From Brotaphodocola faecis (lineage in GTDB: Bacteria > Bacillota > Clostridia > Lachnospirales > Lachnospiraceae): DNA of 64,000 bases. The stretch covers positions 7,542 to 71,541 of the forward strand of contig NZ_JBBMFJ010000020.1 of the NCBI RefSeq assembly GCF_040096075.1, written 5' to 3'. The translations under genes and the position numbers were made by a program. Under the pieces are notes generated by a model. The model saw nothing but the letters and a program-made list of their open reading frames with translations. It was not told the origin of the DNA and searched no databases. Of the stretch, positions 41,793 through 50,983 are shown piece by piece (position 1 is the stretch's first letter; each line of letters begins with the position of its first letter).

Positions 41793-43061
41793 TTAATGCA
41801 GCTTCAGCTCCCGCATCTGCTGCGGACCGGTTACCACCAGTGTTCCCGGGAACCGCCCTTTTCTGATCCTCGAAACAGGGAAGTCGAAGGTTGCGTCAAA
41901 CTTTTCTGTTCCACTCATATTATAAATCCTGCAGGAATCTTCATTGTACAGGATGATCAGATCTCCATCAAAATCCGCATGGGTATATTCGAAATTGAAT
42001 TCCTTGCTCAGCACATGGGTTCCGTCCTTTTTGTAGACCTCCAGACGGCTTCCGTACTCTCCGTTGGTGTTGCGGACAATGGCTGCCGCGTATTCGTCGG
42101 AATAAAATACGCTGTCAATGCGCTCCTCTATGGTTCTCTGTTCCAGAAGCTCCGGTGATGCCAGATTTCTGGAAGAGAAAAAAGTCAGAGCCTTGCCGGA
42201 AAACGCGCAGGAATACGGATCACCCATATATGTTACCCGGGGTACCATATCACCCTGGAATTCATCGTCAAAACCACCTACCAGACGGTTCGGAACGTTC
42301 TTTCCGATCTCCGAAAAATCGTAGAATACCACACGGTTTTTCAGCTCGCTGCCCTGCAGATACACAAAGGAACACATGAGCTGGGTTCCGTCATCCGACA
42401 GCGCAATATCCAGCGGATAACCGTCTCCTGACATATTGGTTTTTACGGTGATATCCAGAGATGTACCGTCTTTCTTGAAAAACGTGATGTAGCTGGATGT
42501 GGAATCCTCCAGCACGGCTGCCGTAACACCGGTACCGGACACTGCCACCTTGCTGATGGGCAGTACCGTTGTAGCCTGTCCCTGTGTGCCGTCTGTGTTG
42601 CATATGTAAATGCTGTTCCCCTGCATGTCCGCAATGGCGGCATAATCCCCTTTTACGGAAATTACCGGAGAATTCATTTCGTAACTTTCCGTCCAGACCG
42701 TGCGTCCGCGGTTGTCCAGATAGGACGCGCCATCCTTGGTATATTTTAAAACATTCGTTCCAAAACTCTCATAGCCCACGAGGCTTCCCTCGTTTAAGTC
42801 CACCTGCCATGCCGTATCATAACCGGAATAGCGGTAATTGCGCTGATAAAAAATCCAGGCCGCCGCGCCGCCTCCGATCAGAAGCAGCACCAGAATCACC
42901 AGGGCCCACCTGTGACGTAAAACCCGGTTGTGGGCCTTGCGCACCACAGCTTCACTGTCTTCTTCCGGATCAGCGTTCCATGCGGGCTGCTGCGGCCGGA
43001 CGATCTGTCTGCGCAGCTTATCTTTCTTGCTTTCTCTGCTCATGGAGCCGAAATCACTCAT
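41793..43061 (-). CDS. DUF5711 family membrane-anchored protein
   Basis: A 422-aa protein with a charged cytoplasmic N-terminus (~50 residues), one membrane helix (about 52-72) and a large external domain of repeated beta strands resembling a seven- or eight-bladed propeller (YTKDGASYLDNRGRTVW, VKGDYAAIADMQGNSIYIC). The family's function is unknown. It lies downstream of the LysM protein gene, so a cell-envelope role is plausible, but only from context. Confidence 0.85.
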   Translation of the reverse strand: MSDFGSMSRESKKDKLRRQIVRPQQPAWNADPEEDSEAVVRKAHNRVLRHRWALVILVLLLIGGGAAAWIFYQRNYRYSGYDTAWQVDLNEGSLVGYESFGTNVLKYTKDGASYLDNRGRTVWTESYEMNSPVISVKGDYAAIADMQGNSIYICNTDGTQGQATTVLPISKVAVSGTGVTAAVLEDSTSSYITFFKKDGTSLDITVKTNMSGDGYPLDIALSDDGTQLMCSFVYLQGSELKNRVVFYDFSEIGKNVPNRLVGGFDDEFQGDMVPRVTYMGDPYSCAFSGKALTFFSSRNLASPELLEQRTIEERIDSVFYSDEYAAAIVRNTNGEYGSRLEVYKKDGTHVLSKEFNFEYTHADFDGDLIILYNEDSCRIYNMSGTEKFDATFDFPVSRIRKGRFPGTLVVTGPQQMRELKLH

Positions 43062-43123
43062 CTCTTTTGTCTCCTAGCCTTTCCGTTACCTCTCGCAGTG
43101 AAGGATATATGTTTCAGTATACA

Positions 43124-44467
43124 TCATTTCGCAGGAAGATACAACTCCTGCCCCACGGAAATATGATTCTCATCCGCCAGTCCGTTCCATGCGCAGATCT
43201 GTGGAATCTGAGCCATACTGTGATACCGTTCCATGCAGATTCCATACAGGGTTTCCCCCTCCTGAACCACATATTTTACAGCATCGGACGGAATCTGCAC
43301 CACTGCTGCCGCAGGAGCCGCATCCGCGGAGGCGCCTGCGTTTCCGCCGTGGGGTGCGCTGATTTCGGAAGCAGCTGTTTCCGCATGTTTGCTCCCGGCT
43401 GCGGCTGCACTGCCTGTTCCGTTTCCAGCCTGGCTGGCTGCCACACCGGCTCCTGCGCTGCCCGTCCCACTGGCTCCGACTGCACTGCCTGTTCCACTTC
43501 CGTCCACACCAGCGCCGGCTTCGCTTCCCGCAGTGCTGTTTCCAGCCGCATCCGCGCCATCTCCACTCTCCTGATCAATCACGATGTCCGCCAGCGTCGG
43601 GTAAACCTCTCCCGGCACAGACTCCACCTCCAGTTCGCCATCTCCACTCTGCCCGGCAAAGGAACGCAGCCCGCTGCTCTTAACAGCCGATGGCATCACC
43701 GAAGCGATCACCGCCTCCATATCCTTCATTTTCCGGTAATTCCCAAACATGACCAGGCCTCCGGCCAGGACCAAAACCGCCAGCACACTGCAGGTTCCGC
43801 CCAGAAGTCCGATGGTAGAACGGGCATGTCCCACACTCTGGCGCCGCTCCTCCATCCGGTCGCGGAAATCCTGGATTACCATATCCCTGGTTCCGCTCTC
43901 CACGCGCCTTGCGTCCTTTCTGGAGACCATATAATCCTGCATCATCTGGTTCCGCTCATAATAGATACTGTACCCCCGGAGTTTGTAAAATCCATCCTCC
44001 GAAGCCGTGTAAATGGCTTCTTCCCCTTCCAGCCCGGAATTTAAGTACATCAGCTGGTTTTTCCCGGAAAAATACTGTCCATGCTGTTTCCAGTAATCCA
44101 GCGGACTTAACGCGCAGCCCGGAGCTCCGCACAGAAACCAGCCCTGCACACTCCGGTGGGGGAACATCTGCTCCATGACCTGATATGCTTTTTTCCAGGC
44201 TTCCTCCGTAAATTCCACCTTTTCCCCTTCCCGGGTCACCTGCTCCATCTCCAGCGCCCCGTCAATAAACAGATACGGAACGCCGTCCTCCGTGCGGATT
44301 TCCCCCAGCAGAAGGCCGACCCGCAGATCCTGTCCGCCGGCCGGATACAGTCTTTTCAGATATGTATTAACATAATCCTCAATATAAAGCTTTACCACCT
44401 GATCCCGCTCCCCGACCTGCCGGATATTTTTCGGCAGTTTCGGATACGGATTATAAAGTTCACCCAT
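43124..44467 (-). CDS. Membrane LysM protein with degenerate JAMM/MPN-like domain
   Basis: A 447-aa protein in four parts. Residues ~20-165 resemble an MPN/JAMM fold: VGLLLGE at 50-56 and GWFLCGAPGCALSPLD at 109-124, matching the JAMM core GW-x-HSHP-..GC-x-LS-..-D but with both His replaced. A membrane helix is at ~225-248. An Ala/Gly/Ser-rich linker follows, then a C-terminal LysM domain (YVVQEGETLYGIC, ICAWNGL, ISVGQELYLP). The cytoplasmic domain would thus be joined to a wall-binding outside domain. ATG at 44467 has GGGGTGAG upstream. Function is unknown; the fold is inferred from motifs. Confidence 0.78.
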   Translation of the reverse strand: MGELYNPYPKLPKNIRQVGERDQVVKLYIEDYVNTYLKRLYPAGGQDLRVGLLLGEIRTEDGVPYLFIDGALEMEQVTREGEKVEFTEEAWKKAYQVMEQMFPHRSVQGWFLCGAPGCALSPLDYWKQHGQYFSGKNQLMYLNSGLEGEEAIYTASEDGFYKLRGYSIYYERNQMMQDYMVSRKDARRVESGTRDMVIQDFRDRMEERRQSVGHARSTIGLLGGTCSVLAVLVLAGGLVMFGNYRKMKDMEAVIASVMPSAVKSSGLRSFAGQSGDGELEVESVPGEVYPTLADIVIDQESGDGADAAGNSTAGSEAGAGVDGSGTGSAVGASGTGSAGAGVAASQAGNGTGSAAAAGSKHAETAASEISAPHGGNAGASADAAPAAAVVQIPSDAVKYVVQEGETLYGICMERYHSMAQIPQICAWNGLADENHISVGQELYLPAK

Positions 44468-44627
44468 AATCTCACCCCGCAGCATGATGTTTGTAACCGC
44501 AGACAAAGCGTATTTTGTGCCTGTTTGCGCAATGCGTAAGCAGGAATCATTTTGTGCCTGTCCGCGGCCCGTTTGCTGCATCATACCACGAAGTGCCCGT
44601 ATAATTTGTCAGTTTGCGTCATGGAAT

Positions 44628-45227
44628 CTATAAAACTCTTCGACAAAAATTGTGGGTTTCCGGAACCAGCGCCTGCCGCACGCTGTCGCAGATATAATCA
44701 GCCATCCGCATCACCACGGAAAGACGCACGCTCTGCAGCATCAGCGGATCGCAGCTTCCGCAGCCCCCTACAATCCCGGTGATAAAGATGTCGCCCACCG
44801 CCTGCAGTTCCTTGCAGACTCCAAGGCCTGGCCGGAGCGCGCCTTTTCCCAGGGTAATGCAGCCCACATGCTCGCTCCTGCCCACCGATGCATCCACCGC
44901 CACGATCACATGGTCCGGATAACAGCGCCGCACCATAAAAATAGCCTGTTCCAGATTCATGGCGTGAACCGGGCAGTCCAGGGTTCCCACCACCTGGACC
45001 CTCCCGTTTTTCCGCTGCAGATCCCGCAGCTTATGGCCGATCAGCGGCCCCAGGCTGTCCCCGGTGGAACGGTCCGTTCCAATACAAAAGAGCAGGATCC
45101 CCTTTCGATTCTCCCTGCACATAATCTCGCCGATCATCTGCCGGAGCATGCCGGCACACAGCCCGGTGTCTTCCTGCTCTCCGGAATCAAAATAGTAAAT
45201 GTCCTGCTCTCTGATTCGTTTTTTCAT
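44628..45227 (-). CDS. yyaC: Spore protease-like YyaC (DUF1256)
   Basis: A 199-aa protein of the YyaC family, related to the germination protease Gpr and made during sporulation. Signatures are LLFCIGTDRSTGDSLGPLIG, VGTLDCPVHAMNL, AVDASVGRSEHVG and FITGIVGG. ATG at 45227 has AGGCGGGATG upstream. It stands 67 nt downstream of the coiled-coil membrane protein gene. Its activity in spores is not established. Confidence 0.9.
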   Translation of the reverse strand: MKKRIREQDIYYFDSGEQEDTGLCAGMLRQMIGEIMCRENRKGILLFCIGTDRSTGDSLGPLIGHKLRDLQRKNGRVQVVGTLDCPVHAMNLEQAIFMVRRCYPDHVIVAVDASVGRSEHVGCITLGKGALRPGLGVCKELQAVGDIFITGIVGGCGSCDPLMLQSVRLSVVMRMADYICDSVRQALVPETHNFCRRVL

Positions 45228-45293
45228 GATTTCATCCCGCCTGCGCCGTTTTGTTACTCCTATTATAGGCAGGCCGGACAACTTTTATTCGTA

Positions 45294-46391
45294 TCAGTGT
45301 TTCCGCTCATCCTCCTGATAAACACCGATGGCTTCGCTGATATTGGATGCCCGTCCCTGCTGCAGAATATTGCTTAAATCCTGCAGTTTGAACGGATCCA
45401 GAAATTCTTTGCCCAGATGACTTCCATACTGGTCCGTGAGTGTAAGGCGGCGTGCCTTCACTTCTGCCGTGGTGAGCTGAAGCTGACGTTTTACGTCCTC
45501 ATATTCACGCTCCAGTTCCGCGATTTTTTCCCGGTGTCCGTGCTCGATTTCATCCTGTAAAATGTTTTTTGTCACACTTTCAAAGGTGTTCAGTGCGTCT
45601 TTCTTCTTTGCAGCCACTTCGTTGAGTTCCTGAGTCAGCCGCGCAATCTCATCATCGTATTTTTCCAGATCGTACTGGGACTCATTGCGGTCCTTACGAA
45701 TGGTACCGGTAATGACTTTGATTTTTTTGTCATTAGAGTGCATCTGATCCAGGATCTGGCGTCCCTCTTTTAAACACTCTGCGTACTGGAGCTTGGTATG
45801 ATTGCCGATCCACATATAAATGCCGCCCACGATCAGGATATCCGCCACATAAACAAGAGCCAGATACCAGGTTTTATGCTGGGGCAGAAGCATATAAATT
45901 CCAAACGGAAGTGCCAGGAAAAACAGCGCGATAAAAATCAGGAGACTGAAAAACTCCTTTGCCCAGCGCGGCATATAAAGGCTGTAATACAGACGGCTTC
46001 TGCACCAGGACGGCGCATGATATTCCCGGAACTTTGCCTTCATGCGGGCAAGCAGCTCCTTGTTGTACTCATGAAGCTCGGAAGTCTCCTCCGCAATGCG
46101 CTCCTTCATGCCCTGATTCTTGGCCTTTTCCCGCTTTGCCCGGGCTTTTTTTAACTGATCCTGTGCTTTATTGATTTCCGCGTCATAGCTGGAATTGATA
46201 TCGTCTCTTCGTTTTTTTACCGTAGAACCAACGGCATCTGCCATCTGCTTCTTCTCTGTATCCAGAGCTTTTTTCAAACGGCTTTCGTCCTGTTTTAACT
46301 GATCCTCCCGATCTGCGGCTAATGACAGTTCCTCAACAGATTCTCTTGCTGCTGCCAGATAGTCCAGGCATTCCTCTATGGTCTGCGCCAT
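45294..46391 (-). CDS. Coiled-coil membrane protein of unknown function
   Basis: A 365-aa protein with two long coiled coils (about residues 20-125 and 225-335) on either side of two central membrane helices (about 150-172 and 180-200). Both coiled ends would lie on the same side. I do not recognise the family. Architecture suggests a structural or tethering role; nothing more can be said. The ATG start at 46391 has GGAGGAAA upstream. Confidence 0.8.
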   Translation of the reverse strand: MAQTIEECLDYLAAARESVEELSLAADREDQLKQDESRLKKALDTEKKQMADAVGSTVKKRRDDINSSYDAEINKAQDQLKKARAKREKAKNQGMKERIAEETSELHEYNKELLARMKAKFREYHAPSWCRSRLYYSLYMPRWAKEFFSLLIFIALFFLALPFGIYMLLPQHKTWYLALVYVADILIVGGIYMWIGNHTKLQYAECLKEGRQILDQMHSNDKKIKVITGTIRKDRNESQYDLEKYDDEIARLTQELNEVAAKKKDALNTFESVTKNILQDEIEHGHREKIAELEREYEDVKRQLQLTTAEVKARRLTLTDQYGSHLGKEFLDPFKLQDLSNILQQGRASNISEAIGVYQEDERKH

Positions 46392-46735
46392 ATCCGTTTC
46401 CTCCTTCGCAAGCTTTGCAAAACAAAGCCCCGTCCCCGGAATTTTGTTTTCCGCGAAAGCTTTCTCTTCGAAATATACTGTTTACAGTTTACTACATTCT
46501 GATTCGAACTACAAGCGAATGTAACAGGATCCGACAATCTGCTGCTGGTCACACGTTGTGCAAGCAGTAACGACAATCTGCGGTCCACCGCTTTACAGAA
46601 TCCGAATAATCACGTATACTCGTTACTGTTCATACGGAATTTTCAGCTTGGAAAATTCCTGCCTGTAAACTGCAACTAACAATTCCGAATGTTTATGAAA
46701 AGGACATCCGGTTGTAATCCGAAAGGAGAAACGAT
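46392..46735. other. 344-nt divergent gap with a short repeat
   Basis: No gene is seen between the two divergent genes. CGTTGTGCAAGCAGTAACG at 46554-46572 belongs to the short repeat also found at 12071 and 34751. Near 46629 GGAATTTTC-AGCTT-GAAAATTCC forms a perfect 9-bp hairpin (46636-46658 region). Promoters were not clear. Confidence 0.45.
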
Positions 46736-47002
46736 ATGTTCCGTATGTGGGGAAAAATCTGGAAGGACAACCACCTGATCAAAGATACTGTGATCTGCCA
46801 GACTGATTACAGCATGTCCCGCACCAATATGGTATTCCAGTCACTGGATGATATCTGTTATGAATTTGATCTTGGGAAACCAATCTGGCTTTCCTCCAAT
46901 ATCAATGACTTTAAACGCCACGCCAAAACGCGTTTTACAAAGGACAGCTTTATTGAACAGATTGATTTTGATTATCTGGAGATTGAAGTGATTGAAGAAT
47001 AA
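46736..47002 (+). CDS. Small conserved hypothetical protein
   Basis: An 88-aa soluble protein of unknown function with no recognised motif. It has an excellent ribosome site (AAAGGAG 7 nt before ATG), its own terminator and protein-like composition (MWGKIWKDNHLIKDTVIC). It is one of few plus-strand genes here. Confidence 0.8.
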   Translation: MFRMWGKIWKDNHLIKDTVICQTDYSMSRTNMVFQSLDDICYEFDLGKPIWLSSNINDFKRHAKTRFTKDSFIEQIDFDYLEIEVIEE

Positions 47003-47009
47003 AAAGGCA

Positions 47010-47053
47010 AAAAGGGAGACGCCTCCGTCAATTGGAAACGCCTCCCCTTTTTT
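47010..47053 (+). terminator. Terminator after the small hypothetical gene
   Basis: AAAAAGGGAG pairs with CTCCCCTTTTTT around an inner small stem. It starts 8 nt past the stop codon. Flanking A and T tracts could also stop transcription from the opposite strand. Confidence 0.7.
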
Positions 47054-47125
47054 GTCAGATGGATTCACGTCTGCTGTCCATATGTTATGTAAACAGCAGC
47101 AATTTCATCAGATCTCAATATTTTC

Positions 47126-48031
47126 TCAGGCCAGATACTGTTTCAGAATATCTCCGATCAGCTCTACCTCCTCCGGTTTTAAATCCCGGATCCAGTTTTC
47201 ATCGCCGCCGCGGTTTTTCTCCCGGCTGGCTGCCATCTGCTCCAGTCCCCGCTTAATAAAGTCCGCATCCCGGATACTTTCCTTTTCCGGAGTCTCCGGA
47301 GCCGGAGCCGCGGCTTTTACCGACGAGGAAGCACGCCCTCCGTTTCTGCGGTTCTCTCTGCGACCGCCGGACACAGGCTGGGCCGTCCGTGCGTTCTGTT
47401 CTTCGTCCTCTTCCGGCTCCACCCGGCCCATGCGTCCGGCACGGTCCACCAGACGGCTCACATTGCGCAGCGCTCCCCGGTCCCCCATGCCCTCTGTGCG
47501 TCCGTTTTCCATAGAAAGATTGCGCGCCATTTTCGGTCCTACCACGTTGTCAATCTGATCCTGCAGGCTGATCAGAAGCTGCTCCTTTAAATCACCCGCA
47601 ATTCCGCCGTCAAACAGCATGGTCAGCATGGCCATGAGCACCGCTCCGCCGCCATAGAGGACTACATAATAGGTATCCAGACGATACCAGTAAGAAAAAA
47701 ATGCTGCTGCTCCGCCAAGCAGCAGGCAGAGCCACGTCCACCGGGCGCCCATGCCGCTCCAGGCAGAAAGCCTGATTCCCATGGTCCGGAATTCATACAG
47801 CTGATGCTCCAGCCAGGCACCGCTGTCTACCAGTCCCTGATTCACACGATATGTATTCTCCGCTCTCTGCCGGAGTTCCTTCAGACTTTTGTTTCTGGTC
47901 AGTGAAAGGTCTTTGCTTTCCTTCAGCAATCTTTTGTAGGCATGCCGGGTAACCATCCGTGACAGAATCCCCAGTACGCAAAGTGCTGCCAGCGCATAGA
48001 GCGCGCGGCCTGTTTCCAGTAATTGCAGCAT
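47126..48031 (-). CDS. Hypothetical membrane protein
   Basis: A 301-aa protein with an N-terminal membrane helix (about 8-26), a coiled or helical stretch, two further helices (about 98-118 and 122-142) and a ~150-residue charged, partly disordered tail (NGRTEGMGDRGALRN, RRENRRNGGRASSS). I do not recognise it. The ATG start at 48031 has GGGGAG upstream. Confidence 0.72.
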   Translation of the reverse strand: MLQLLETGRALYALAALCVLGILSRMVTRHAYKRLLKESKDLSLTRNKSLKELRQRAENTYRVNQGLVDSGAWLEHQLYEFRTMGIRLSAWSGMGARWTWLCLLLGGAAAFFSYWYRLDTYYVVLYGGGAVLMAMLTMLFDGGIAGDLKEQLLISLQDQIDNVVGPKMARNLSMENGRTEGMGDRGALRNVSRLVDRAGRMGRVEPEEDEEQNARTAQPVSGGRRENRRNGGRASSSVKAAAPAPETPEKESIRDADFIKRGLEQMAASREKNRGGDENWIRDLKPEEVELIGDILKQYLA

Positions 48032-48060
48032 AAAAACAGCTCCCCTTTCTTTTCCTTTTT

Positions 48061-48119
48061 GCAGCTGCTCCTGATACCTCTGGCGTTTCAGGATCCGTTC
48101 CGCCAGAAGCCGCAGCTGC
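48061..48119. other. Long hairpin upstream of the hypothetical membrane gene
   Basis: GCAGCTGC at 48061-48068 pairs with the same palindromic octamer at 48112-48119. Inside, TCTGGCG pairs with CGCCAGA. On the minus strand it lies 30-90 nt before the gene at 48031, so it may be a structured leader. Nothing else is recognised in 48032-48300. Confidence 0.5.
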
Positions 48120-48300
48120 TATAGTGTCTCGACAGGTATCATTATAACTGCCCGGTCACCGTTTGAAAAGTTCAGGGAGCTCAGAATCGTTCGTCAAATT
48201 CTGCTAAAAAACGCGCATTACCTTGAGGTTCAGCCACAACATGATACCACTTTCAGGTCTCCGCACTCGAATCACCTGTTCCATATGCCAACCAGGCTGA

Positions 48301-48993
48301 TTAATATGCCAGGATCAGCGCGCGGGTCAGATTCGTGCTGTGGATGATGGCCTGACGTTCAAACTCCGGATAATCCATGGAGGCGCTGTCATCGGCCTTG
48401 TCGGAGATGGCGCGCACGATCAGAAATGGGATCTTATTTAAGTAAGCCGCCTGGGCAATGGCCGCGCCCTCCATCTCGGTGCAGGAACCGTTAAAGGTCT
48501 CGCTCAGCCACTCTTTCTTTTTCTTATCACAGATGAACTGGTCTCCGGTCAGGACTCTGCCCTCATAAACGCTGATATCCGGGTTTACCTCCTCGCAGCA
48601 CTTCTTTGCAAGACCGCGCAGGCGCTCATCCGCCTCAAAGGTCAGAGTGCCCAGCTGCGGGATCTCGCCTAACGGGTAACCAAAGTTAGTAGCGTCCACA
48701 TCGTGCTGAATCGCATCGGTGGAAAGTACCAGATCACCGATGTTGATCTCAGCCTTCAGAGAACCCGCGATGCCGGTATTGACCACGCCGTCCACACCAA
48801 AACGGTCTGCCAGGATCTGCACACACAGTGCTGCGCTGACCTTGCCGATTCCAGACTGAACCACAACGACCTCTTTCTCGCCGATGGTTCCCTTATAAAA
48901 CTCCATGCCAGCCACAGTTACAACCTCCGGCTGCTTCATTTCCTGCTTTAACTGCTCTACTTCCGCCTTCATGGCGCCGATGATTCCTAACAT
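48301..48993 (-). CDS. mtnN: 5'-methylthioadenosine/S-adenosylhomocysteine nucleosidase
   Basis: Splits MTA and SAH, recycling products of SAM-dependent reactions. It is 230 aa with MLGIIGAMKAEVEQL, VVVVQSGIGKVSA, VVNTGIAGSL, MEGAAIAQAA and the catalytic Asp in RAISDKAD. ATG at 48993 has AGAGGAAA upstream; open reading extends further but without family similarity. Confidence 0.95.
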   Translation of the reverse strand: MLGIIGAMKAEVEQLKQEMKQPEVVTVAGMEFYKGTIGEKEVVVVQSGIGKVSAALCVQILADRFGVDGVVNTGIAGSLKAEINIGDLVLSTDAIQHDVDATNFGYPLGEIPQLGTLTFEADERLRGLAKKCCEEVNPDISVYEGRVLTGDQFICDKKKKEWLSETFNGSCTEMEGAAIAQAAYLNKIPFLIVRAISDKADDSASMDYPEFERQAIIHSTNLTRALILAY

Positions 48994-49199
48994 ATATGAT
49001 TTCCTCTGCTTTCTGTTTGCTATTTCTGGTTCTTGTTTCAGGAGCCGTCTTTTCCCTGCAAGCGATGCAATGTCCTGCTCCCTGCAGTTTTTACTGCCTT
49101 TCTCTATCAGTCTAACAAATCTTTCATGGAAAGGCAACGACATTGTATCGCGCCACATTGCCATGCCGGCCGAACTGATTGTCCATGGTGATTCGGGGT

Positions 49200-49227
49200 T
49201 GACATTTTTCCCCCGGCGGTTACTATA
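49200..49227 (+). promoter_or_regulatory. Probable murG promoter
   Basis: TTGACA (49200-49205) is followed by a 16-nt spacer and TACTAT (49222-49227); TATAGT at 49225 is an alternative with 19 nt. The GTG-free leader of ~55 nt leads to the murG ribosome site. Confidence 0.65.
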
Positions 49228-49283
49228 GTAATACAGATATTTTTACAAGCATGTTTTTTATATCCAACCGGAGGTATTTCTAT

Positions 49284-50366
49284 ATGAAGAAAATCGTTTT
49301 AACCGGCGGCGGTACTGCCGGACACGTTACACCGAATCTGGCCCTGCTGCCGTCTTTGCAGGAGCGCGGCTACGAGATCCACTACATCGGATCCTACAAC
49401 GGCATTGAGAAAAAACTGATTGAGGGAGCCGGAATTCCGTATGATGGCATCTCATCCGGCAAGCTGCGCCGTTACTTTGACATCAAAAACTTTTCCGATC
49501 CGTTCCGCGTCATCAAAGGATATGCCGAGGCGCGCTCTCTCTTAAAGAAATACCGTCCGGATGTAGTATTCTCCAAAGGCGGTTTTGTGTCCGTTCCGGT
49601 GGTTCTGGCCGCAAAACATTTCAAAATTCCGACCATTATCCACGAGTCTGATATGACCCCGGGCCTGGCCAACAAGATCTGTATCCCATCCGCTGCCAAG
49701 GTATGCTGCAACTTCCCGGAGACCTTACAGTATCTGCCGGAAGACAAAGCCGTCCTCACCGGATCCCCAATCCGCCGCGAGCTGCTGCAGGGCGACCGTC
49801 TGACCGGCCTCAACTTCACCGGTCTTTCCGCCGCCAAACCGATCATCATGGTCATTGGTGGAAGCCTGGGTGCCGTAGCCATAAACAACGCAGTCCGTGA
49901 ACTGCTGCCCAAGCTTCTGCAAAAATATCAGGTAATACATATCTGCGGGAAAGGCCATCTGGATGAAGGCCTCATCGGCCGCCCGGGATATGTACAGTAC
50001 GAATACGTAGACGCTCCGCTGCGCCACCTGTTTGCCGCAGCCGACATCATCCTGTCCCGCGCAGGCGCAAACTCCATCTGCGAAATTCTGGCTCTGAGAA
50101 AGCCAAACATCTTAATTCCGCTCTCCGCAGCAGCCAGCCGCGGCGACCAGATCTTAAACGCACGGTCCTTTGAAAAGCAGGGCTTTTCTACCGTTCTGGA
50201 GGAAGAAAACGTTACTAGCGACACCCTGTACGATGCCATTGAGAACACTTACGAGAACCGCCGGAAATTCGTAGACGCTATGGAGAAGAGTGAGCTGTCC
50301 GATGCGGTAAATATTGTGATGGGACTGATCGCGTCTTATGCGGAGAAGGAAGACACCGACAAATAA
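49284..50366 (+). CDS. murG: MurG-type N-acetylglucosaminyltransferase
   Basis: Adds GlcNAc to lipid I to form lipid II on the inner membrane face. It is 360 aa with the N-terminal GGTAGHVTPNLAL, HESDMTPGLANK, GGSLGAVAINNAV and SRAGANSICEILAL. It belongs to a variant form frequent in Clostridia (SYNGIEKKLIEGAGIPY). ATG at 49284 follows GGAGG by 9 nt. It stands alone with its own promoter and terminator rather than in a dcw cluster. Confidence 0.95.
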   Translation: MKKIVLTGGGTAGHVTPNLALLPSLQERGYEIHYIGSYNGIEKKLIEGAGIPYDGISSGKLRRYFDIKNFSDPFRVIKGYAEARSLLKKYRPDVVFSKGGFVSVPVVLAAKHFKIPTIIHESDMTPGLANKICIPSAAKVCCNFPETLQYLPEDKAVLTGSPIRRELLQGDRLTGLNFTGLSAAKPIIMVIGGSLGAVAINNAVRELLPKLLQKYQVIHICGKGHLDEGLIGRPGYVQYEYVDAPLRHLFAAADIILSRAGANSICEILALRKPNILIPLSAAASRGDQILNARSFEKQGFSTVLEEENVTSDTLYDAIENTYENRRKFVDAMEKSELSDAVNIVMGLIASYAEKEDTDK

Positions 50367-50404
50367 GCCCCCGATGCTAATCTGTATGCATTAATCCAAA
50401 TGCC

Positions 50405-50449
50405 AAAAGGGCATTGTACGAAATCATACTTCCGTACAATGCCCTTTTT
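50405..50449. terminator. Bidirectional terminator between murG and the HIT gene
   Basis: AAAAGGGCATTGTACG pairs perfectly with CGTACAATGCCCTTTT (50405-50420 and 50433-50448), with a T-tract on the plus strand and the matching A-tract. It serves the convergent murG and HIT genes. Confidence 0.88.
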
Positions 50450-50489
50450 CATTTCGGTGCTTTATTCTGAGCCAGTTTCTAACTCTGCT

Positions 50490-50906
50490 TTACAGTCCTG
50501 CTTTCAGAGTCTCCGCAGTCTGTGCCAGCTCCTCCTGCTCCGGCTTGCCCGGTGCCCAGTTTACCATATCCGGACCGCCTTCATAACGCGGAATCACATG
50601 AACATGCAGATGGAACACGGTCTGTCCTGCGCTGGTTCCGTTGTTCTGAACTACATTGAATCCGCTTGCGCCAAGCTGGCTCTTCATAGACTTTCCAAGC
50701 TTTGCGGCTAACGGCAAAATCTTTGCCATAACGGTCTCATCTGCCTCACAGAGGTCTTTATAATGATTCTTCGGCAGAATCAGGGTGTGGCCTTTCGATG
50801 CCGGGCCTAAATCCAGAATTGCGCGAAAATCATCATCCTCATATACGGTTGCAGATGGGATTTCGCCGTTTGCGATTTTGCAGAAAATGCAGTTGTCATC
50901 TCTCAT
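50490..50906 (-). CDS. HIT family nucleotide hydrolase
   Basis: A 138-aa histidine-triad protein likely hydrolysing AMP-linked substrates. It has the zinc pair CIFCKI near the N-terminus, HTLILPKNHYKDL, and the triad HLHVHVIPR. ATG at 50906 follows GGAGG by 7 nt. Confidence 0.94.
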   Translation of the reverse strand: MRDDNCIFCKIANGEIPSATVYEDDDFRAILDLGPASKGHTLILPKNHYKDLCEADETVMAKILPLAAKLGKSMKSQLGASGFNVVQNNGTSAGQTVFHLHVHVIPRYEGGPDMVNWAPGKPEQEELAQTAETLKAGL

Positions 50907-50940
50907 TGTCGTTTCCTCCATTTTATTTCTCGCGTGCCCT

Positions 50941-50983
50941 GTTCAAAAACACTCCGTGTTTTTGAACTGTCGGGCTTTCGCCC
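50941..50983 (-). other. Stem-loops in the HIT gene leader
   Basis: GTTCAAAAACAC pairs perfectly with GTGTTTTTGAAC (50941-50952 and 50956-50967), next to a small GGGC/GCCC stem. It lies 35 nt upstream of the HIT start. Without a T-tract on the minus strand it looks like leader structure rather than a terminator. The rest of the gap to 51065 holds no recognised gene. Confidence 0.5.

Noticed and set aside
42584..44044. A 486-codon plus-strand frame opposite the DUF5711 and LysM genes
   Set aside because: It is antisense to two supported genes and rich in Cys, His and Arg as typical of shadow frames.
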